From an uncultured Bacilli bacterium (GTDB lineage Bacteria > Bacillota_I > Bacilli_A > RF39 > UBA660), in the NCBI GenBank assembly GCA_944364705.1, contig CALVWH010000081.1, forward strand, positions 1-14,209: a stretch of 14,209 bases of DNA. The letters are read 5' to 3'. Position numbers and translations under genes: made by a program. Position 1 is the stretch's first letter. Each line of letters begins with the position of its first letter. The notes under the pieces are model-generated. The model was not told where the DNA came from. It ran no database searches and saw nothing but the letters and a program-made list of their open reading frames with translations. This document shows positions 7,511 to 13,871 of this stretch, piece after piece.

Positions 7511-7519
7511 TGTTATAAT
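7511..7519 (+). promoter_or_regulatory. Extended -10 promoter of tRNA-Arg
   Basis: TGTTATAAT is a consensus extended -10 ending nine bases before the first tRNA base. The -35 position holds only TAGCTA (7491-7496), a poor match. Confidence 0.7.
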
Positions 7520-7527
7520 ACAGTTAT

Positions 7528-7604
7528 GTCCATGTAGCTCATTTGGATAGAGTGATGGCCTCCGACGCCATAGGTAGCAGGTTCGAGCCCTGTCATGGAC
7601 ACCA
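7528..7604 (+). tRNA. tRNA-Arg (anticodon CCG)
   Basis: A full cloverleaf can be folded by hand. The acceptor GTCCATG (7528-7534) pairs with CATGGAC (7594-7600). The D stem is GCTC/GAGT. The anticodon stem is ATGGC/GCCAT with loop CTCCGAC, giving anticodon CCG for codon CGG. The variable loop has five bases, and the T stem GCAGG/CCTGT closes the TTCGAGC loop. Discriminator A7601 is followed by an encoded CCA (7602-7604). C35 and G36 agree with arginine identity. It is a single tRNA gene, not part of a cluster. CGG is a rare codon in DNA this AT-rich. Confidence 0.97.
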
Positions 7605-7616
7605 CGATGTTTTTTC

Positions 7617-7635
7617 GCCCATTTGGGTTTTTTTT
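7617..7635 (+). terminator. Weak terminator after tRNA-Arg
   Basis: GCCC (7617-7620) pairs with GGGT (7625-7628), loop ATTT, followed by eight T residues (7628-7635). The stem is short but the position and T-run fit. The run overlaps the 3' end of the opposing GNAT gene. Confidence 0.55.
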
Positions 7636-8050
7636 ATGAAAATCTTTTTAGAAAAGCGTAATCCTCTTCTTTATGATAACCAAATTTTTCATATAATTTA
7701 TGAGCGATGGTTCTTTCTTTTTTACTAAGTAAATAAGCTTTTCTTACTTGTTTTTCTTGTAAAATTTCTTCTATTTTTTTCATAAGATTGCTTCCGATAT
7801 GTTTTCCTTGCATTTCTTTTTTTACTACAATGTTATTGATCACGGCTTCTTTTCCTAAAAAAGTAGAAAAAATAGTTACTTCTGCGATTCCAACTAAGTG
7901 GTCATCGATAAAATAGCCAAGGTGATTGTGATCTTTTTGTTTGTTTAAGAAATTTTCTTTTGTTTGGGTTTCGGTTATATTTTTGTGAAAAGCTTCGTTT
8001 AATAGATTAGTAACGGTGAGAATGTCTTGCTCTGTTATTTCTCGTATCAT
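7634..8050 (-). CDS. GNAT-family N-acetyltransferase
   Basis: With the start placed at 8050 the product has 138 residues and a single GNAT domain. The acetyl-CoA pyrophosphate-binding signature is VVKKEMQGKHIGSNLM (75-90, QGKHIG matching Q/RxxGxG/A). Near the end is AHKLYEKFGYHKEEDY (116-131), the usual motif B ending, with Tyr120 in the position of the general acid in many members. GNATs transfer acetyl from acetyl-CoA to an amine; the substrate here is not predictable. The open frame extends to 8122, but the extra 24 residues are poor, while the Met at 8050 has AAAGG nine bases upstream and fits the domain edge. An extended -10 sits 23 bases upstream. It is convergent with the tRNA gene. 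Confidence 0.88.
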   Translation of the reverse strand: MIREITEQDILTVTNLLNEAFHKNITETQTKENFLNKQKDHNHLGYFIDDHLVGIAEVTIFSTFLGKEAVINNIVVKKEMQGKHIGSNLMKKIEEILQEKQVRKAYLLSKKERTIAHKLYEKFGYHKEEDYAFLKRFS

Positions 8051-8072
8051 AGGGATCATCCTTTCTAAAGGT

Positions 8073-8081
8073 ATTGTATCA
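8073..8081 (-). promoter_or_regulatory. Extended -10 promoter of the GNAT gene
   Basis: Reading the minus strand, TGATACAAT (8081 down to 8073) is an extended -10. The -35 position reads TTTTTA, which is weak. Confidence 0.55.
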
Positions 8082-8122
8082 TGTTTCTTGGAAAATAAAA
8101 AGCTAATACAAATGGATATCAA

Positions 8123-8286
8123 GGTTTAGAAAAATATTTGTTATGTCTAAAACAAGGAATCTAAGCATAAATTTTGATAAAGAAAGAAATTGGTAGGGCT
8201 ATGACAATCTGATCTATGAAGAAACCTTAGATCGAAAAATCTTACCGTGGAATCGGTTAAAATTTATTTTGGCTTTTGTCCAAATA
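8123..8286. other. Intergenic stretch with a possible coding remnant and an inverted repeat
   Basis: This stretch lies between the divergently oriented GNAT and PrsW-type genes and holds no intact gene. One plus-strand frame reads 30 sense codons from 8197 to a TGA at 8287-8289 (starting GYDNLIYEETLDRK and including LPWNRLKF) with a TAG directly before it. The composition looks protein-like but there is no start or RBS, so it may be a decayed gene fragment or chance. GATCTA (8211-8216) and TAGATC (8228-8233) form a short inverted repeat. I recognise no RNA family here. Confidence 0.3.
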
Positions 8287-8333
8287 TGATATAATAAAGA
8301 AAATAAAAAGATATTGGATGATTTTGTAGGAGG
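8269..8333 (+). promoter_or_regulatory. Promoter and RBS of the PrsW-type protease gene
   Basis: TGATATAAT (8287-8295) is a consensus extended -10; TTGGCT (8269-8274) is a possible -35 at a short 15-base spacing. AGGAGG at 8328-8333 is a full-strength RBS lying six bases before the GTG at 8340. The nearer ATG at 8338 is followed immediately by TGA and cannot be the start. Confidence 0.65.
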
Positions 8334-8339
8334 CGTTAT

Positions 8340-8981
8340 GTGATTGTTTTATTTCTTTTGTTAATTTATGTTTATCAAAAAGATCGTCATAAAGAACCAT
8401 TATCTTTTCTCTTTCTTTTATTTGTGATTGGTATGATTAGTGCAGGGTGTTCTTTATTTTCATCGATTCTTTGTACACCAATCATTGAATTTTTTCAAAA
8501 GAATCATCTTACCTTTTTGAATTTACTTTTTTTTACAGGTGGATTTGAAGAAGGCTGGAAATGGATTTTTTTGTATACCATTTGTTTTAAAAACAAAAAT
8601 TATGAAGAGTCTTTTGATATGATTGTTTATAGTGTATGGATTTCTTTAGGATTTGCTTTTTTAGAAAATATTTTTTATGTATGGGATCATGAATGGATGG
8701 TTGCTTTGCTTCGTATTTTGTTTGCGATTCCAGCTCATGCTTGTTATGGCATTTTGATGGGATATTACCTTACGTTATATCGAAAAAATCAGAAAAAAAA
8801 GAAATATTTGTTTGCTAGTCTTTTTCTTCCGATTTTCCTACATGGACTTTATGATTATTTTTTACTTGCAAAACCAACGTATATGTTGTTTGTATTTTTA
8901 TTTTTTGTTTGTCTTTTGTTTTCTAGATGTTTGTATACGTTATTTCAAGCACAAGAAGAAAATCGCAGATTTGAAAACTAA
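8340..8981 (+). CDS. PrsW-family intramembrane metalloprotease
   Basis: The 213-residue polytopic membrane protein has all conserved PrsW-type motifs. Glu70-Glu71 with Lys74 (FEEGWKW, 69-75) lies at the start of a helix, GFAFLENIFYVW is at 104-115, His133 is in IPAHACYGILMG (130-141), and His168 and Asp172 are in LHGLYDY (167-173). The Glu and His residues are the presumed metal-binding and catalytic set. About seven hydrophobic helices are visible, and length is close to the 218 residues of B. subtilis PrsW, which makes the first cut in the anti-sigma factor RsiW. No anti-sigma or sigma factor gene lies nearby, so the substrate here is unknown and the name prsW is not applied. Start is GTG, set by the AGGAGG six bases before it. 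Confidence 0.9.
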   Translation: MIVLFLLLIYVYQKDRHKEPLSFLFLLFVIGMISAGCSLFSSILCTPIIEFFQKNHLTFLNLLFFTGGFEEGWKWIFLYTICFKNKNYEESFDMIVYSVWISLGFAFLENIFYVWDHEWMVALLRILFAIPAHACYGILMGYYLTLYRKNQKKKKYLFASLFLPIFLHGLYDYFLLAKPTYMLFVFLFFVCLLFSRCLYTLFQAQEENRRFEN

Positions 8982-8999
8982 AAAAAGATTTGTTATAAT
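8971..8999 (+). promoter_or_regulatory. Strong promoter overlapping the end of the PrsW-type gene
   Basis: TTGAAA (8971-8976), exactly 17 bases, then extended -10 TGTTATAAT (8991-8999). The -35 lies inside the last codons of the protease gene (stop at 8979-8981). This is the best two-box promoter in the region and should drive the gene at 9048. Confidence 0.75.
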
Positions 9000-9000
9000 G

Positions 9001-9029
9001 AAAAAAGGAGTAGTGTATACTCTTTTTTT
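9001..9029 (+). terminator. Hairpin with U-tract: terminator of the PrsW-type gene, also at the 5' end of the next transcript
   Basis: GAGTA (9008-9012) pairs with TACTC (9018-9022), loop GTGTA, with a G-U pair and six A-T pairs outward to 9001/9029. The T-run is 9023-9029. It starts 20 bases after the protease stop and lies downstream of the promoter at 8971-8999, so the next transcript probably begins inside it. Confidence 0.8.
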
Positions 9030-9047
9030 CTTGAAAGGGTGAAGAAC

Positions 9048-9515
9048 GTGCAAAAAGCACTTGTATTTTACTGTTGTTTTTATCATACGATGTTTGAAAA
9101 TGAGCAAGAAAAAGAGAGAATGAAACAATATAAAAAGTTTTTATCTTTATTAGAGCGATTAAAAAAAATAAAAAAAGTAGATGTTCTTGTTTTTGTTTGG
9201 GTTACGGATGCACCAAAAGAAGTAGTTTCTGTGATACAAACGAATTTTTTACAAAAAGAACCATGGTTAGTTTTTGAAGATTCTGTTGTTTTTTCTGAAG
9301 AAATAAGAAATCATTTGAATAAACTAAAAGAAAAATATGGAGTTTTAGAAGTTTCTTATTTTGATTGTTTGCTTAAGAAAGATCATTATCATATTCTTGA
9401 AAAAGAAGGAGAAAATCTCAAAAAAAAATATTTTTCAAAAAGATCATCGATTCAAGGTGTCAATGAATGTCTAGCAAGAAAAATAAAAATTTTAAAAAAA
9501 ACAATCGCTTTTTAA
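9048..9515 (+). CDS. Conserved-looking hypothetical cytoplasmic protein, 155 residues
   Basis: I do not recognise this family. The protein is Lys/Glu-rich and basic, with no signal peptide or membrane helix, and reads as mixed alpha/beta: strand KALVFYCCFYH (3-13), a charged helix (about 17-42), strand VDVLVFVWVT (45-54), helices around 57-110 and strand VLEVSYFDCLL (about 103-113), ending in a strongly basic tail (KIKILKKTIAF). The alternation of hydrophobic strands with helices could be a small Rossmann-like or nuclease-like fold, but no catalytic motif is evident. The frame also contains GTG at 9039, but GGGTGA (9037-9042) fits only the GTG at 9048, five bases downstream, so the shorter start is chosen. 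It is expressed from its own promoter, and the membrane protein gene follows after 37 bases. Confidence 0.7.
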   Translation: MQKALVFYCCFYHTMFENEQEKERMKQYKKFLSLLERLKKIKKVDVLVFVWVTDAPKEVVSVIQTNFLQKEPWLVFEDSVVFSEEIRNHLNKLKEKYGVLEVSYFDCLLKKDHYHILEKEGENLKKKYFSKRSSIQGVNECLARKIKILKKTIAF

Positions 9516-9519
9516 TTTA

Positions 9520-9546
9520 TGATATAATGAACTTAGAATTGAGGTG
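9520..9546 (+). promoter_or_regulatory. Extended -10 promoter and RBS of the large membrane protein gene
   Basis: TGATATAAT (9520-9528) is a consensus extended -10 without a visible -35, beginning five bases after the upstream stop codon. GAGGTG (9541-9546) is the RBS, six bases before the TTG at 9553. The ATG at 9549 is in a frame that soon closes. Confidence 0.65.
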
Positions 9547-9552
9547 CCATGA

Positions 9553-11667
9553 TTGAATATGTTTTTTGTATTAGCTATAATATCAAATATTTTTTCTTTT
9601 TTACTTTTCTATGAATCCTCTAGTTTTCTTTTTCAGATTGCAACCTTTGTTTGTTGTTTTTACTACTTTTATCTATTAAATAGTGATAAAAAAGTGCAGG
9701 GAGAAAACAAATATATTCTTTATTTTGTTGGAATTTTTAATTTGTTTTTTAATTTAGTTTCTGGTATTTTTGCACTTTTGGCTGCGGATAAAATATCATT
9801 GGAAGAAAGAGAAAAGAAACCAAGAGATCGGTCCTTTTTCTTAAAGTTAGGATCTTTGCTTATTGTGATTGCATTTTTTCTTTTTTTAGAAAATTCATCT
9901 ATTTCAATTCTTCCATTATGGAAAGTTTTCTTGATTTTTGTTATGGGTGGAATCTTTTTAATGCTTACGTTTTTTGCGAAAACTAAATTAAAAGAGGAAG
10001 AAAGTTATAAACTTTATTATTTATTGTGTTTTGTTTTTCTTTTCCTAGGTTATTTAGGAATTGGTAAATATGGAGTGTTTGGTTCTTATTTTTCCCTTTT
10101 TGGTGCTGGACGATCTCTTTACTTATCAACCATGTTTTTTCTTTTAGCGGTTTTTTTATATTTCATTTATTTTCAGTTTAAGAAAAAAGAAAATCTATAT
10201 TTTATTTATGCTTCTTTTTTACTTAGTTTCTTTTACTTTTTTACGTTTTTCCACATTGATATTCCAACGAAACTTTTACTTTTTGTTTTAATTGTTACCT
10301 ATTTTAATTTACAAAAAAAAGAAAAGCAATTGTTTCAATTTATGCATATTTTTCTTTATTTCTTATGTTTTTTAACGCTTTTATATTCATCATTTTCTTT
10401 TGATTTTTTTAGTGTTTTTCTTATTCTTTTGGAAATTGTTAATCTATTTGTTTATGCGAAAAACGGTAAAAATCGCTATCATAAAATTTTAGCACCAACG
10501 TTAAGTTTCTTATTAATTACGAAACAATGTTTTCTAATCAAAGAAAGTCTTTTAATTTCTTATTTAACGTCTGGTCTTTTATCGTTATGTTTTTACCATT
10601 TTCTTTTCTATTACCCTTATAAGAAAGAAAAAAAATTATATGTTCCTATTACCCTTTGTTTTTTCTTTTATCTCGTATTTTTATACATCAATAGTTTCTT
10701 TGATTCGTTTGCTCATTTAGGAGTGGTTATAACGCTTGTATTTGCAGAAGTTATGTTTTGGTTTACGAAAAAAGAAACACCAATTTTGTGGATTCAGAAT
10801 ATTTTAAGAATTCTTCTTATGGTTTCTATCGTTTCTTTATTTCATTCGTTTGTTTATGCGTTTCCAATTTCCTGGTTTTGGATTTTTCTTACTCTTGTTT
10901 TCTTTCTTTTTTATCAAGGGATAAAAGAAGAGAAGAAGAAAAACGTAATGTTTCTTTTGATGCTTGCTTCTCTTGCGATTGGCATGGCAGGTACGATCTT
11001 TTTGCATCCAACGTATCTTGCGACGATTTTTGTTTTTGGAGCGATTCTTGTGTATCAAAAAATGATTCGAAAAAAGGATTTAAAGATTTCTATTGTTAGT
11101 TTTCTATTTTTGCTTTGGATGATTAATTCTTATTTCTATTTCGCAACTTGGATGCCTTTTGGAAGAGATCTTCGAATTCTTTTCGGTATCTTTGTATTTT
11201 TAGGACTTTATTTTCTTCAAGAAAAAAATTCAATTCAAAGAACAATTCTATTGTTTGCTTTCTTGCTTCCTTTCTGGCAATTTGCGAAAGCACAAACTTT
11301 TATGGTCCCTCTTACTCCGATTTTAAAAAATAGTATTGGTTTTTATCTTCTTTGGTTATTTTCAAAGAGTTCTGATCAAGAGTTAAAAGAAATTTTTCTT
11401 CCATTATTTTTTGTATTTCTTTCTCTTTCTATGATTTTTGAAGATTCTTTGCTAGGATTTGTCTATCTTGCTACCGTATGTTTGATAACAATTTTGCGTA
11501 CGTATGGAAAACCGAAAAGTAAAAATCTTTATTATACAAGTTTAACGATGTTATGGATCGTGATTCTTTATTCTTTAAAAGATGTTTTTCTTTCTTTGGG
11601 GATTGGATTTTATCTTTTTCTGTTTGGAATCTTTATGATTGGTTATGCTTTATACCAAAAAAAATAG
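9553..11667 (+). CDS. Large polytopic membrane protein of unknown function, 704 residues
   Basis: Almost the whole protein is hydrophobic: I estimate around 20 membrane helices, separated by short, mostly Lys-rich loops (e.g. KKKENLYF, YKKEKKLYV, KEEKKKNV), with a slightly longer charged loop near residues 78-96 (ISLEEREKKPRDR). Phe, Leu and Tyr dominate, and no soluble domain or catalytic motif stands out. The C-terminal part (a YGKPKSKNL loop followed by two helices ending GYALYQKK) recalls the many-helix DUF2157/DUF2339-like membrane proteins, but this is a loose impression only. Start is taken as TTG at 9553 because of the RBS spacing; ATG at 9559 is two codons later. Its stop codon is inside the terminator stem. 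Role could be envelope-related, but nothing in the sequence proves it. Confidence 0.85.
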   Translation: MNMFFVLAIISNIFSFLLFYESSSFLFQIATFVCCFYYFYLLNSDKKVQGENKYILYFVGIFNLFFNLVSGIFALLAADKISLEEREKKPRDRSFFLKLGSLLIVIAFFLFLENSSISILPLWKVFLIFVMGGIFLMLTFFAKTKLKEEESYKLYYLLCFVFLFLGYLGIGKYGVFGSYFSLFGAGRSLYLSTMFFLLAVFLYFIYFQFKKKENLYFIYASFLLSFFYFFTFFHIDIPTKLLLFVLIVTYFNLQKKEKQLFQFMHIFLYFLCFLTLLYSSFSFDFFSVFLILLEIVNLFVYAKNGKNRYHKILAPTLSFLLITKQCFLIKESLLISYLTSGLLSLCFYHFLFYYPYKKEKKLYVPITLCFFFYLVFLYINSFFDSFAHLGVVITLVFAEVMFWFTKKETPILWIQNILRILLMVSIVSLFHSFVYAFPISWFWIFLTLVFFLFYQGIKEEKKKNVMFLLMLASLAIGMAGTIFLHPTYLATIFVFGAILVYQKMIRKKDLKISIVSFLFLLWMINSYFYFATWMPFGRDLRILFGIFVFLGLYFLQEKNSIQRTILLFAFLLPFWQFAKAQTFMVPLTPILKNSIGFYLLWLFSKSSDQELKEIFLPLFFVFLSLSMIFEDSLLGFVYLATVCLITILRTYGKPKSKNLYYTSLTMLWIVILYSLKDVFLSLGIGFYLFLFGIFMIGYALYQKK

Positions 11668-11684
11668 TCTAAGACTATTTTTTT
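11657..11684 (+). terminator. Rho-independent terminator of the membrane protein gene
   Basis: ATAGTC (11664-11669) pairs with GACTAT (11673-11678), loop TAA, flanked by an A-run before and seven T residues after (11678-11684) that extend the stem. The TAG stop (11665-11667) is part of the stem. Confidence 0.9.
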
Positions 11685-11687
11685 ATG

Positions 11688-11705
11688 TATGTAGAATTCT
11701 ACATA
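11688..11705. repeat. 18-bp perfect palindrome
   Basis: TATGTAGAATTCTACATA is self-complementary over its whole length (centre GAATTC). It lies three bases after the terminator and just before the element left end. It may be an operator-like site, a cruciform or part of an insertion scar; there is no T-run after it. Confidence 0.85.
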
Positions 11706-11737
11706 AGTATGCAATAGGAAAATTAGAAAGCAATATT

Positions 11738-11759
11738 TTTGTAAACAATTGTTTGCGAA
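11738..11759 (+). repeat. Left-end hairpin of the decayed element
   Basis: GTAAAC (11741-11746), loop AATT, GTTTGC (11751-11756), extended outward by T-G and T-A pairs. It occupies the same place relative to tnpB as the hairpin at 13872-13891. The base pair G-C there is A-T here, so pairing is preserved although both bases changed. Confidence 0.75.
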
Positions 11760-11822
11760 GAAAGTATTTATGAAGATCGTCTTCAATATTATATTTGGCA
11801 TATTAGATAGATAGGGAGCCTT

Positions 11823-12056
11823 ATGTACATCTTAAAAGGTTACCTATTTAGATTTTATTCAAATAAAATGCAAAGAAATTATAAATAAAACCATAGGACC
11901 TTCAAGATTTATCTAAATCATTTTTTAAAAGACAAAATAAAAGAATATAAAGAAACTAGAAAGAATAAAAGCACCTATGATCAAATCAAAGAAATATCAT
12001 CTCTTTCGAAAGAGAAGTCATGGCTAAAAGAAGTAGAAACAGCTACCATGAGGTAA
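11823..12056 (+). pseudogene. tnpB: tnpB remnant (frameshifted N-terminal fragment)
   Basis: The start reads MYILKGYLFRFYSN, matching MHILKGYIFRLYPN of the copy at 13954. A 2-base deletion near 11870 puts it out of frame and onto a TAA. A further 1-base deletion near 11910 and an in-frame TAA in place of a Tyr codon (ATC TAA for ATC TAT) follow. After these, matching segments continue (the KIKEYKET block, then WLKEVETATMR for WLKEVDSCALR) until about 12056. Only about 75 of the roughly 370-400 codons of a full tnpB remain. Promoter and RBS sequences upstream are still recognisable (AGGGAG before the ATG). It is certainly non-functional as a nuclease. Confidence 0.85.
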
Positions 12057-12069
12057 GCTATATCAAAAT

Positions 12070-12753
12070 TTATGTTGACTTTTGTTCATAGTAGACATAA
12101 ATGGTATTTGCATTTTTATTTTCTGTAATGGTTAAACTATCTTCGTCAATGGTAGAATAATATTTTTGATATCCTTCTTTTTCTTTTTCTGGATAACTAC
12201 GAATTTCGCTTCCATAAAAGGCAAAATTGGAAATTGTTTGTTCATGATCGATTTTATTGTCATAAAAATAAGAGATGATGTATGGAAATTTTAAACGAGC
12301 ATAATAGTCTTCTAAGTTTTTATTAGATAAAGAAATTGGTTCTTTATTTCGATGATCTAATTTTTTTCTTTTTGGATAGAGTTCTTCGAGCGTTGTTTTG
12401 CTACCGATATCCGTAATACTATAATTTGTGGAATAGTAATAGTTTATGACATAGTCTTCTTTTCCATAGACAATATTTACGATGTTTTTTTTCACAGAAG
12501 AAATAATCGGAACGTTTTCTTCTGGAATTTTAAAATAGCCTTCTGGAAGATATTTGTTTACATTTATTTCTTTTAAGGAGGTTTTATCTTCGGTATCTAT
12601 CTGTTCGGAATTGATTAAATTTTCTTCTTTAATTTCTTCTTTATAATAATTTAGTTGAAAAACGTTATTTTGAAGATTACTAACTTCATTTAATGTTTGA
12701 TATTCAAACGTTCCATAAACGATGGTTAACAGTGCGATAATAATTTCTTTCAT
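12070..12753 (-). CDS. Hypothetical membrane-anchored or secreted protein, 227 residues
   Basis: I do not recognise this family. Starting at the Met at 12753 (AGGTGAT four bases upstream), residues 1-18 (MKEIIIALLTIVYGTFEY) form a hydrophobic segment with a weak N-terminal charge, i.e. an uncleaved anchor or signal peptide. The remaining 205 or so residues are hydrophilic and very rich in Tyr, Asn, Glu, Lys and Ile, without cysteines: YLPEGYFKIPEENVP (68-82), VNIVYGKEDYVINYYYST (92-109) and a C-terminal NANTIYVYYEQKST. The strand-like alternating pattern suggests a beta-rich extracellular domain. The open frame extends upstream to 12801, but those 16 residues lack an RBS. It lies between the two tnpB copies and its stop codon abuts the remnant of the left one. 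It may belong to an accessory segment. Confidence 0.75.
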   Translation of the reverse strand: MKEIIIALLTIVYGTFEYQTLNEVSNLQNNVFQLNYYKEEIKEENLINSEQIDTEDKTSLKEINVNKYLPEGYFKIPEENVPIISSVKKNIVNIVYGKEDYVINYYYSTNYSITDIGSKTTLEELYPKRKKLDHRNKEPISLSNKNLEDYYARLKFPYIISYFYDNKIDHEQTISNFAFYGSEIRSYPEKEKEGYQKYYSTIDEDSLTITENKNANTIYVYYEQKST

Positions 12754-12829
12754 AGGATCACCTAAATTCATTGTAACGTAAAAAAAGAAAAAAGAGCACA
12801 ACTTTTAGATGACAAAAATCTGCAAATTT

Positions 12830-12871
12830 TTGAAAAATTTTCTTTTTCTCGAATACACTACCAGTAGGAGG
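12830..12871 (+). promoter_or_regulatory. Promoter and RBS of the FkbM-type methyltransferase gene
   Basis: TTGAAA (12830-12835), 18-base spacer, TACACT (12854-12859). AGGAGG (12866-12871) lies six bases before the ATG at 12878 and decides this start over the in-frame ATG at 12809. The leader would be very short. Confidence 0.6.
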
Positions 12872-12877
12872 AAAAAT

Positions 12878-13819
12878 ATGAATTATGTTGATGCAAATTT
12901 TCGTTGGTTGTTATCCCAGTGGAATGGAAAGTCAAAATCTGTTTTATATGAAGAAATGAAAGAAAGGTATTGTTCTTTACCCAAAGAAGTAAAAAAAAGT
13001 TTCGAAGATTTCTTTGAAAAATATCCTTATTGGGGAAAATTAAAAGAAGAAGAAAAAGAATATGAAGAAATCGAAAAAAAAGCATTGATTTTTGCGGAAC
13101 ATCAAAAAGAGTTAGAAGAAATTTATGATGGTCTTGGAGATTATCGCTCCAAGAAATTATTTTTTGCGATTTTATATAATTGGTATTCTTATGATACAAA
13201 AACATTACAAGATTTAATGGATCAAACGTATGTGCAATATTATGATTTGGATTTATTTTCGGTAAAAGAAGAAGTTTTTGTTGATGTTGGTGCATATATT
13301 GGAGATTCGATCTTGAATTTTATTCATAGTTATGGGAAAGATTCTTATAAAAAAATTTATGGTTATGAAGTTACGAAAGAAAGTTATCAAACAATGGAAG
13401 AAAATTTAAAGGGTTATCCTTCCATTATTTTAAAAAGAAAAGCGGTAGGAAAAGAAAAAGGGCATAGTTTTGTATCTTTAAATTCGCAATCTAATTCTGC
13501 CAATACATTAAAAAATACTGGGGAAGAGGAAGTGGAAGTTGTCTCTTTAGATGAAGATATTCAAGAAGAAATTACCATGATTAAAATGGATATTGAAGGT
13601 GGAGAAAAAGATGCACTTTTGGGATGTAAGAATCATATTGAAAAAGAGCACCCAAAACTTTTAATTTCCATTTATCATGGCCATGAAGATTTGTGGAAAA
13701 TTCCTACGATGATCCGTAAGTGGTATCCGGATTATCAATTCTTTTTACGCTTTTATGGATCTAGTTTGTTTCCAACGGAAATTATTTTGTATGCCATTCC
13801 TAAAAAAGAAGAATTTTGA
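12878..13819 (+). CDS. FkbM-family SAM-dependent methyltransferase
   Basis: The 313-residue protein has an N-terminal helical, charged region (1-128) followed by an FkbM-type (Methyltransf_21) Rossmann domain. SAM-binding motif I is FVDVGAYIGDS (134-144), the acidic residue ending the second strand is E164 in YGYEVTKES, and IKMDIEGGEKDALLG (235-249) is the family's signature, followed by PKLLISIYHGHEDLWKIP (259-276). FkbM proteins O-methylate sugars, polyketides or other small molecules and often sit in polysaccharide loci; here there is no glycosyltransferase neighbour, so the substrate is open. The YWGKLKEEEKEYEE segment (51-64) may be coiled. The gene is on its own between divergent and convergent signals, enclosed by two tnpB elements, which makes horizontal acquisition plausible but unproven. 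Confidence 0.9.
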   Translation: MNYVDANFRWLLSQWNGKSKSVLYEEMKERYCSLPKEVKKSFEDFFEKYPYWGKLKEEEKEYEEIEKKALIFAEHQKELEEIYDGLGDYRSKKLFFAILYNWYSYDTKTLQDLMDQTYVQYYDLDLFSVKEEVFVDVGAYIGDSILNFIHSYGKDSYKKIYGYEVTKESYQTMEENLKGYPSIILKRKAVGKEKGHSFVSLNSQSNSANTLKNTGEEEVEVVSLDEDIQEEITMIKMDIEGGEKDALLGCKNHIEKEHPKLLISIYHGHEDLWKIPTMIRKWYPDYQFFLRFYGSSLFPTEIILYAIPKKEEF

Positions 13820-13839
13820 GCAATTCTTTCTTTTTTTTT
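13808..13839 (+). terminator. Rho-independent terminator of the methyltransferase gene
   Basis: GAAGAATT (13808-13815) pairs with AATTCTTT (13822-13829) with one G-U pair, loop TTGAGC containing the TGA stop, followed by nine T residues (13831-13839). Confidence 0.85.
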
Positions 13840-13871
13840 CATATAATAGGAAAGTCATAGAACAATATAAA

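Larger units (their letters stand above)
11711..12060 (+). mobile_element. Decayed IS200/IS605-type (tnpB) element, left copy
   Basis: From AATAGG at 11713 this stretch aligns with the element beginning at AATAGG 13845: the AATAGGAAA block, then a CAATAT block, the AACAATTGTT hairpin, a TTCAAT-TTATA promoter region and the start of tnpB at nearly the same distance (110 versus 109 bases). The right end is missing; similarity fades at about 12060, just before the neighbouring gene. No tnpA is present. It accounts for most of the 385-base gap between 11685 and 12069. Confidence 0.8.

Noticed and set aside
8051..8122. Longer N-terminus for the GNAT protein
   Set aside because: The extension contains the probable promoter and does not belong to the domain; the Met at 8050 has an RBS.
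8999..9042. Tiny ORF (MKKGVVYT...) starting at the ATG fused to TATAAT
   Set aside because: It has no RBS, overlaps the promoter's -10 and lies over a terminator hairpin.
10758..11333. Additional open frames on both strands inside the 704-residue gene
   Set aside because: They arise from T-rich hydrophobic codons; no start signals and biased composition.
12809..12877. Longer N-terminus for the FkbM-type protein
   Set aside because: No RBS before 12809, while AGGAGG precedes 12878 at ideal spacing; the promoter also lies inside the extension.
12858..13295. Minus-strand 145-residue open frame opposite the methyltransferase
   Set aside because: Shadow of a gene with clear family motifs; it lacks an RBS.
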